Shown here piece by piece: positions 63,101-64,000 of a DNA stretch of 64,000 nucleotides. The translations under genes and the position numbers were made by a program. Location of the stretch: the NCBI GenBank assembly GCA_013399875.1, contig VXAZ01009370.1, forward strand, positions 1,949,421-2,013,420, given 5' to 3'. Origin of the DNA: Gymnorhina tibicen (Eukaryota > Chordata > Aves > Passeriformes > Artamidae). The first letter of the stretch is position 1. Each line of letters opens with the position of its first letter. Below the pieces are notes generated by a model. The model did not search any database. It was not told where the DNA came from and saw only the letters and a program-made list of their open reading frames with translations.

Positions 63101-63828
63101 GTTCCATTCCCACATTGCATCACACACCACATCTGTCTGAGCTACACCACCACACATCTCCCTGTGCCTTCACCAGCTGCAGCTGTTAAAGGGACAGCCA
63201 GTGACAATGCAACAGAAATGAGAGAAACAGAGGTTGAGGTTGTTTGAGTAGCTGTAAGGTTATGGACTGAACATTTTTTCCTTGGTTTTATATGTGATAA
63301 TTATTAAGAACATAATTAAAGCAACCTCCTTTTGCCAACTACACAAGGACATCTGTCAGACATCAGTTTGTCCAAGTACTCACAGAACAAGGGAAAAAAA
63401 AATGATCATGAACTGCAAAGCTTTGAACAAACCTATTCTTCCTGCCTCATATCATCCCTTGAAATATAAAACTTGGGAAAAAAACCAACTGGTGCAATGT
63501 TTGCTGTAACTACTTCTTTCCTACAACACTTCAATACATGACCAATCATTACATCTTCAAACTGAAAAGGAACTCTCATAGATACTTTTACTTTGTTACA
63601 CAGTTGTAAGAAATTTTAGACAGGTACAAAGATATGGAACAGCTTTTCTGCTCAAATACTGTGTCGAATGCTTCAGCTGCATTTTTCTCAGATGTGTGCT
63701 AGTGCCTCTTGCAGCCAGCATACTCACTTGTTAATCTGTGCCAAGAACATTCCCTTCAATGCATAAAACTCTGCAGTCATCTCCTTGGTGAAGTACTTCA
63801 GATTGGTTGATTCAATAACTTCAAGACC
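41825..63828 (-). CDS. TRRAP: TRRAP C-terminal part: 12 exons, 777 residues, gene continues past the right edge
   Basis: Joined exons on the minus strand: 63828-63728, 61037-60836, 59770-59606, 58163-58073, 56603-56404, 55645-55384, 48819-48594, 48249-48032, 45894-45710, 44057-43854, 42934-42740, 42109-41825. Every intron is GT-AG, phases agree, and the sum is 2334 nt. The product is the C-terminal fifth of TRRAP, a nuclear scaffold of about 3,850 residues that links activators such as MYC and E2F to the SAGA and TIP60 acetyltransferase complexes. Window residues 1 to about 190 are the end of the FAT helical repeats, about 416-741 the PI3K-like domain, and the last 33 the FATC domain ending in PAWHPWL. 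The domain is a pseudokinase: the ATP-lysine segment reads YLVMND, the catalytic loop LNRLNPEM and the metal-loop region FRFDIND, so the usual K, DRHxxN and DFG residues are absent, as in all TRRAP/Tra1 proteins. Identity rests on recognising the near-invariant family sequence. The start codon is outside the window. Confidence 0.97.
42110..42739 (-). other. TRRAP: TRRAP last intron (630 bp)
   Basis: This is a GT-AG intron with the weak donor GTTGGT. It is AT-rich and I see no repeat or nested gene in it. Confidence 0.9.
42740..42934 (-). CDS. TRRAP: TRRAP coding exon, window residues 619-683 (activation-loop region)
   Basis: This 195-nt exon is phase 0 on both sides and starts DTGKLNVAYFRFDINDATGD, in the place of the PIKK DFG metal-binding loop, which is not preserved. 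It continues RPVPFRLTPNISEFL, the best-conserved block shared with active PIKKs, and ends RCFAQPNFK. The acceptor is ACCCAG. The donor is AAG|GTTGGT, which has an unusual T at +3 and lacks the +5 G context of a strong site. Confidence 0.96.
42935..43853 (-). other. TRRAP: TRRAP intron (919 bp)
   Basis: The donor is GTGCGC and the acceptor ACCCAG. It is AT-rich with no recognised repeat. An antisense ORF across the neighbouring exon is only a shadow of the coding strand. Confidence 0.9.
43854..44057 (-). CDS. TRRAP: TRRAP coding exon, window residues 551-618 (pseudokinase catalytic-loop region)
   Basis: This 204-nt exon is phase 0 on both sides. It runs VLRDILKEVQSNMVPRSMLK to EMLQIAQ. The stretch FIFHLNRLNPEM aligns with the catalytic loop of active PIKKs and lacks the D-R-H-x-x-N residues. 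From memory, human TRRAP has VL where this protein has IF in the AEFIF segment. The acceptor is TGCGTAG and the donor CAG|GTGCGC. Confidence 0.97.
44897..44902. repeat. Left target-site duplication of the solo LTR
   Basis: CTAAAA directly abuts the TGTGAG end of the LTR and is repeated exactly at 45573-45578. Confidence 0.85.
45042..45047 (-). terminator. LTR polyadenylation signal in TRRAP sense orientation
   Basis: The gene strand reads GACTTAATAAACTATC. It lies inside the intron after the exon encoding window residues 489-550. Use of this signal during TRRAP transcription would drop the last three coding exons. Transcript data are needed to know whether it is used. Confidence 0.55.
45160..45167 (-). 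promoter_or_regulatory. TATA-like box of the solo LTR
   Basis: The gene strand reads TTTAAAAG, about 115 nt before the LTR AATAAA, which is the spacing expected of a TATA box, an R region and a poly(A) signal. Whether it is active is unknown. Confidence 0.45.
45573..45578. repeat. Right target-site duplication of the solo LTR
   Basis: CTAAAA directly follows the CCCACA end of the LTR and is an exact copy of 44897-44902. Confidence 0.85.
45640..45910. promoter_or_regulatory. Intragenic CpG island over a TRRAP exon
   Basis: By hand count there are about 26 CpG dinucleotides in 45661-45900, in sequence of roughly 70% GC. That is an observed/expected ratio near 0.9, far above the AT-rich introns around it. 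It spans the 185-nt exon and both splice sites. It may be an unmethylated intragenic island or simply a site of GC-biased gene conversion. Confidence 0.65.
45710..45894 (-). CDS. TRRAP: TRRAP coding exon, window residues 489-550 (pseudokinase, extreme GC3)
   Basis: This 185-nt exon completes a valine codon and encodes PRVVAVSPQMRLVEDNPSSL, then NPISRYYDRLATVQ, ending TQASHQ. The acceptor is CCCGCAG and the donor CAG|GTACCG. By hand count 60 of its 61 complete codons end in G or C, the single exception being AGT. The exon sits inside a CpG island, 137 bp from a solo LTR on the downstream side and 73 bp from a minisatellite on the upstream side. The protein is nevertheless fully conserved. Confidence 0.96.
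45895..48031 (-). other. TRRAP: TRRAP intron (2,137 bp)
   Basis: Donor GTACCG, acceptor CCCGCAG. It holds the minisatellite at its 3' end, a T-run at 46127-46141 and otherwise AT-rich unique sequence. I saw no further element. Confidence 0.88.
45968..46030. repeat. 15-bp minisatellite, four copies plus a partial
   Basis: The unit CCAGCCCTTCAAACG occurs at 45968, 45983, 45998 and 46013, with a partial copy at 46028. The first copy ends in A instead of G; the other three are identical. The array lies in the TRRAP intron 73 bp upstream (gene sense) of the acceptor at 45895-45896. Because the unit is a multiple of three, it appears in frame as repeated FEGLA, but this is intronic. Confidence 0.93.
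48032..48249 (-). CDS. TRRAP: TRRAP coding exon, window residues 416-489 (pseudokinase N-lobe)
   Basis: This 218-nt exon starts FMPRVEIVQKHNTAARRLYI and contains RGHNGKIYPYLVMNDACL, the counterpart of the PIKK segment carrying the ATP-binding lysine. Here that lysine position falls in VMND and is not a lysine. It ends KETTKRHLFFT plus one base of a valine codon. The acceptor is CGGCAG and the donor CAG|GTACCG. It marks the start of the PI3K-like domain. Confidence 0.96.
48250..48593 (-). other. TRRAP: TRRAP intron (344 bp)
   Basis: Short GT-AG intron, donor GTAACC and acceptor CGGCAG. Nothing else is seen in it. Confidence 0.9.
48594..48819 (-). CDS. TRRAP: TRRAP coding exon, window residues 341-416 (linker to pseudokinase)
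   Basis: This 226-nt exon carries FDFSVPGSMKLHNLISKL, the basic KKWIKILEAKTKQ helix and PGEFLMPKPTHYYIKIA, ending with two bases of an arginine codon. The acceptor is TTTTTAG and the donor AAG|GTAACC. About half of its codons end in G or C (36 of 74 by hand count), in sharp contrast to the exon 2.7 kb further downstream. Confidence 0.96.
49756..49773. repeat. (AAAT)n microsatellite
   Basis: About four AAAT units run into TATATG within a TRRAP intron. Confidence 0.8.
54083..54320 (-). mobile_element. CR1 LINE fragment, old and rearranged
   Basis: The plus strand GAGCATTTCAGCTGGAAGGG matches the reverse complement of an avian CR1 3' end. The downstream part with CCAGCACTTGGACTGGTGAA recalls another conserved CR1 stretch. 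The intervening sequence is shorter than expected, which suggests an internal deletion. The minus-strand call follows from the 3' end lying at the low coordinate. Family and age were not computed. Confidence 0.6.
55384..55645 (-). CDS. TRRAP: TRRAP coding exon, window residues 254-341 (FAT to kinase linker)
   Basis: This 262-nt exon runs from VLRQLQQGLAKCYSVAF to FQKLKGQFTT plus one base of an aspartate codon. It includes the conserved THTLNFVKKL-like segment (here PHTLNFVKKLVSTFGVG). The acceptor is TCCTTAG and the donor CAG|GTAAAT. This region occupies the place of the FRB-like helices in active PIKKs. It is followed by the longest intron seen here (6,564 bp). Confidence 0.96.
55646..56403 (-). 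other. TRRAP: TRRAP intron (758 bp)
   Basis: Donor GTATTT, acceptor TCCTTAG. It is unremarkable. An antisense ORF at 55755-56141 has no recognisable similarity. Confidence 0.9.
56404..56603 (-). CDS. TRRAP: TRRAP coding exon, window residues 187-253 (Ser/Gln-rich loop and linker helix)
   Basis: This 200-nt exon completes a split aspartate codon. It then encodes a polar, probably disordered stretch (SGQQQPSSVGNQSHSAS), followed by the ordered segment APMWRCSRIMHMQRELHP and ending WFRENWHEE. The acceptor is TTTCCAG after a pyrimidine tract and the donor GAG|GTATTT. The polar stretch is the likeliest place in this part of the protein for length variation between isoforms, although no alternative splice site is evident inside the exon. 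Confidence 0.95.
56604..58072 (-). other. TRRAP: TRRAP intron (1,469 bp)
   Basis: Donor GTGAGT, acceptor TTTCCAG. It is AT-rich with no recognised repeats. Confidence 0.9.
58073..58163 (-). CDS. TRRAP: TRRAP coding exon, window residues 157-187 (end of FAT domain)
   Basis: This 91-nt exon encodes VGRVYPQAVYFPIRTLYLTL and ends REERYKS-type sequence (here QRERYKS) plus one base of an aspartate codon. The acceptor is AAATAG and the donor GCG|GTGAGT. Exons this short are easily missed by ORF scans; it was placed by matching phase between the flanking exons and by the recognised family sequence. Confidence 0.94.
58164..59605 (-). other. TRRAP: TRRAP intron (1,442 bp)
   Basis: Donor GTACAG, acceptor AAATAG. 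An A-run lies near 58653-58668; otherwise I see nothing distinct. Confidence 0.9.
59606..59770 (-). CDS. TRRAP: TRRAP coding exon, window residues 102-156 (FAT domain)
   Basis: This 165-nt exon has phase 0 on both sides. It starts VLWLLSFDDDKNTL and ends LLLNLISQ, with PPIQWLAWIPQLL between, a strongly conserved FAT segment. The acceptor is CTTGCAG and the donor CAG|GTACAG. Confidence 0.96.
59771..60835 (-). other. TRRAP: TRRAP intron (1,065 bp)
   Basis: Donor GTGAGC, acceptor CTTGCAG. It is AT-rich with no recognised element. Confidence 0.9.
60836..61037 (-). CDS. TRRAP: TRRAP coding exon, window residues 34-101 (FAT domain)
   Basis: This 202-nt exon supplies the last base of a split lysine codon, then SEEANKAFSAAV, KAWAMWGDYL and ending KSRKYLAK. 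The acceptor is CCACAG and the donor AAA|GTGAGC. The translation is helical and rich in W, Y, L and A, as expected of FAT-domain repeats. The frame stays open a few codons into the intron, but the family sequence continues with VLWLLSF in the next exon, which fixes the boundary. Confidence 0.95.
61038..63727 (-). other. TRRAP: TRRAP intron (2,690 bp)
   Basis: Donor GTGAGT, acceptor CCACAG. A purine-rich A-tract lies near 61265-61282 and a T-run near 62225. No nested gene or recognised transposon was seen. Confidence 0.88.
63728..63828 (-). CDS. TRRAP: TRRAP coding exon, window residues 1-34 (FAT domain)
   Basis: This 101-nt exon opens with GLEVIESTNLKYF and ends FLAQIN plus two bases of a lysine codon. 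The acceptor is AACAG at 63829-63833 and the donor reads AA|GTGAGT at 63727. It begins at a complete codon, so the upstream intron is phase 0. It encodes TPR-like helices of the FAT domain that clamp the pseudokinase. It is the most upstream exon visible. Confidence 0.94.
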
Positions 63829-64000
63829 CTGTTAAATAAGCCTTAGTGAGAAAAGTCTTTTAAAAGGGAAGGGTTTATTACATGAAAGTGCCATAAAACA
63901 ACAGCCAAAATATTCTCTTGAAATTTAAATAGCATGGCTTTCTAGTATTTCATTTTCATTTTAAAAAATACAGACTGACAACAATTTTAAGTTTCCACTG
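63829..64000 (-). other. TRRAP: TRRAP intron, 3' end only
   Basis: This is the acceptor side of the next upstream intron, which runs off the right edge of the window. Nothing else is visible. Confidence 0.85.

Overview
This window is vertebrate nuclear DNA, most likely from a bird and plausibly a songbird. The evidence is long introns, AT-rich non-coding DNA, decayed CR1 LINE tails of the avian type, and a solo LTR with a 6-bp target-site duplication of the ERVK kind. There are no operons, CRISPR arrays or other bacterial features. The bird assignment is an inference from repeat families recalled from knowledge; no search was run.

The only gene I can support is the 3' part of TRRAP, the giant PIKK-like pseudokinase scaffold of the SAGA/STAGA and TIP60 (NuA4) histone acetyltransferase complexes. 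It lies on the minus strand. Twelve coding exons run from 63828 down to the stop codon at 41825. They encode the last 777 residues: the end of the FAT domain, the linker to the kinase region, the whole catalytically dead PI3K-like domain and the FATC tail. Every junction has a GT donor, an AG acceptor and matching phase, and the joined exons total 2334 nt (778 codons with the stop). The missing roughly 3,080 N-terminal residues must lie beyond the right edge.

The 3' UTR probably runs to about 40775, using an AATAAA at 40795-40800 (minus strand). Within the introns are a complete 670-bp solo LTR in the sense orientation of the gene (44903-45572), a 15-bp minisatellite next to a GC-rich exon, an intragenic CpG island, and one CR1 fragment in a 6.6-kb intron.

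The left 40.7 kb (1 to about 40770) appears to be gene-free. ORFs there are short or chance-length and resemble no protein I know. It holds a MIR-like ancient SINE remnant (6641-6762), a CR1 tail interrupted by a 104-bp insertion with a perfect 6-bp duplication (25084-25410), two GC/CpG-rich patches (about 15.5-15.8 kb and 33.0-33.1 kb), a 28-bp duplication with a hairpin near 31.7 kb, and simple repeats. I found no previously undescribed system. The most notable items are the sense solo LTR with its own polyadenylation signal inside TRRAP, the nested insertion in CR1, and the sharp base-composition difference between neighbouring TRRAP exons.
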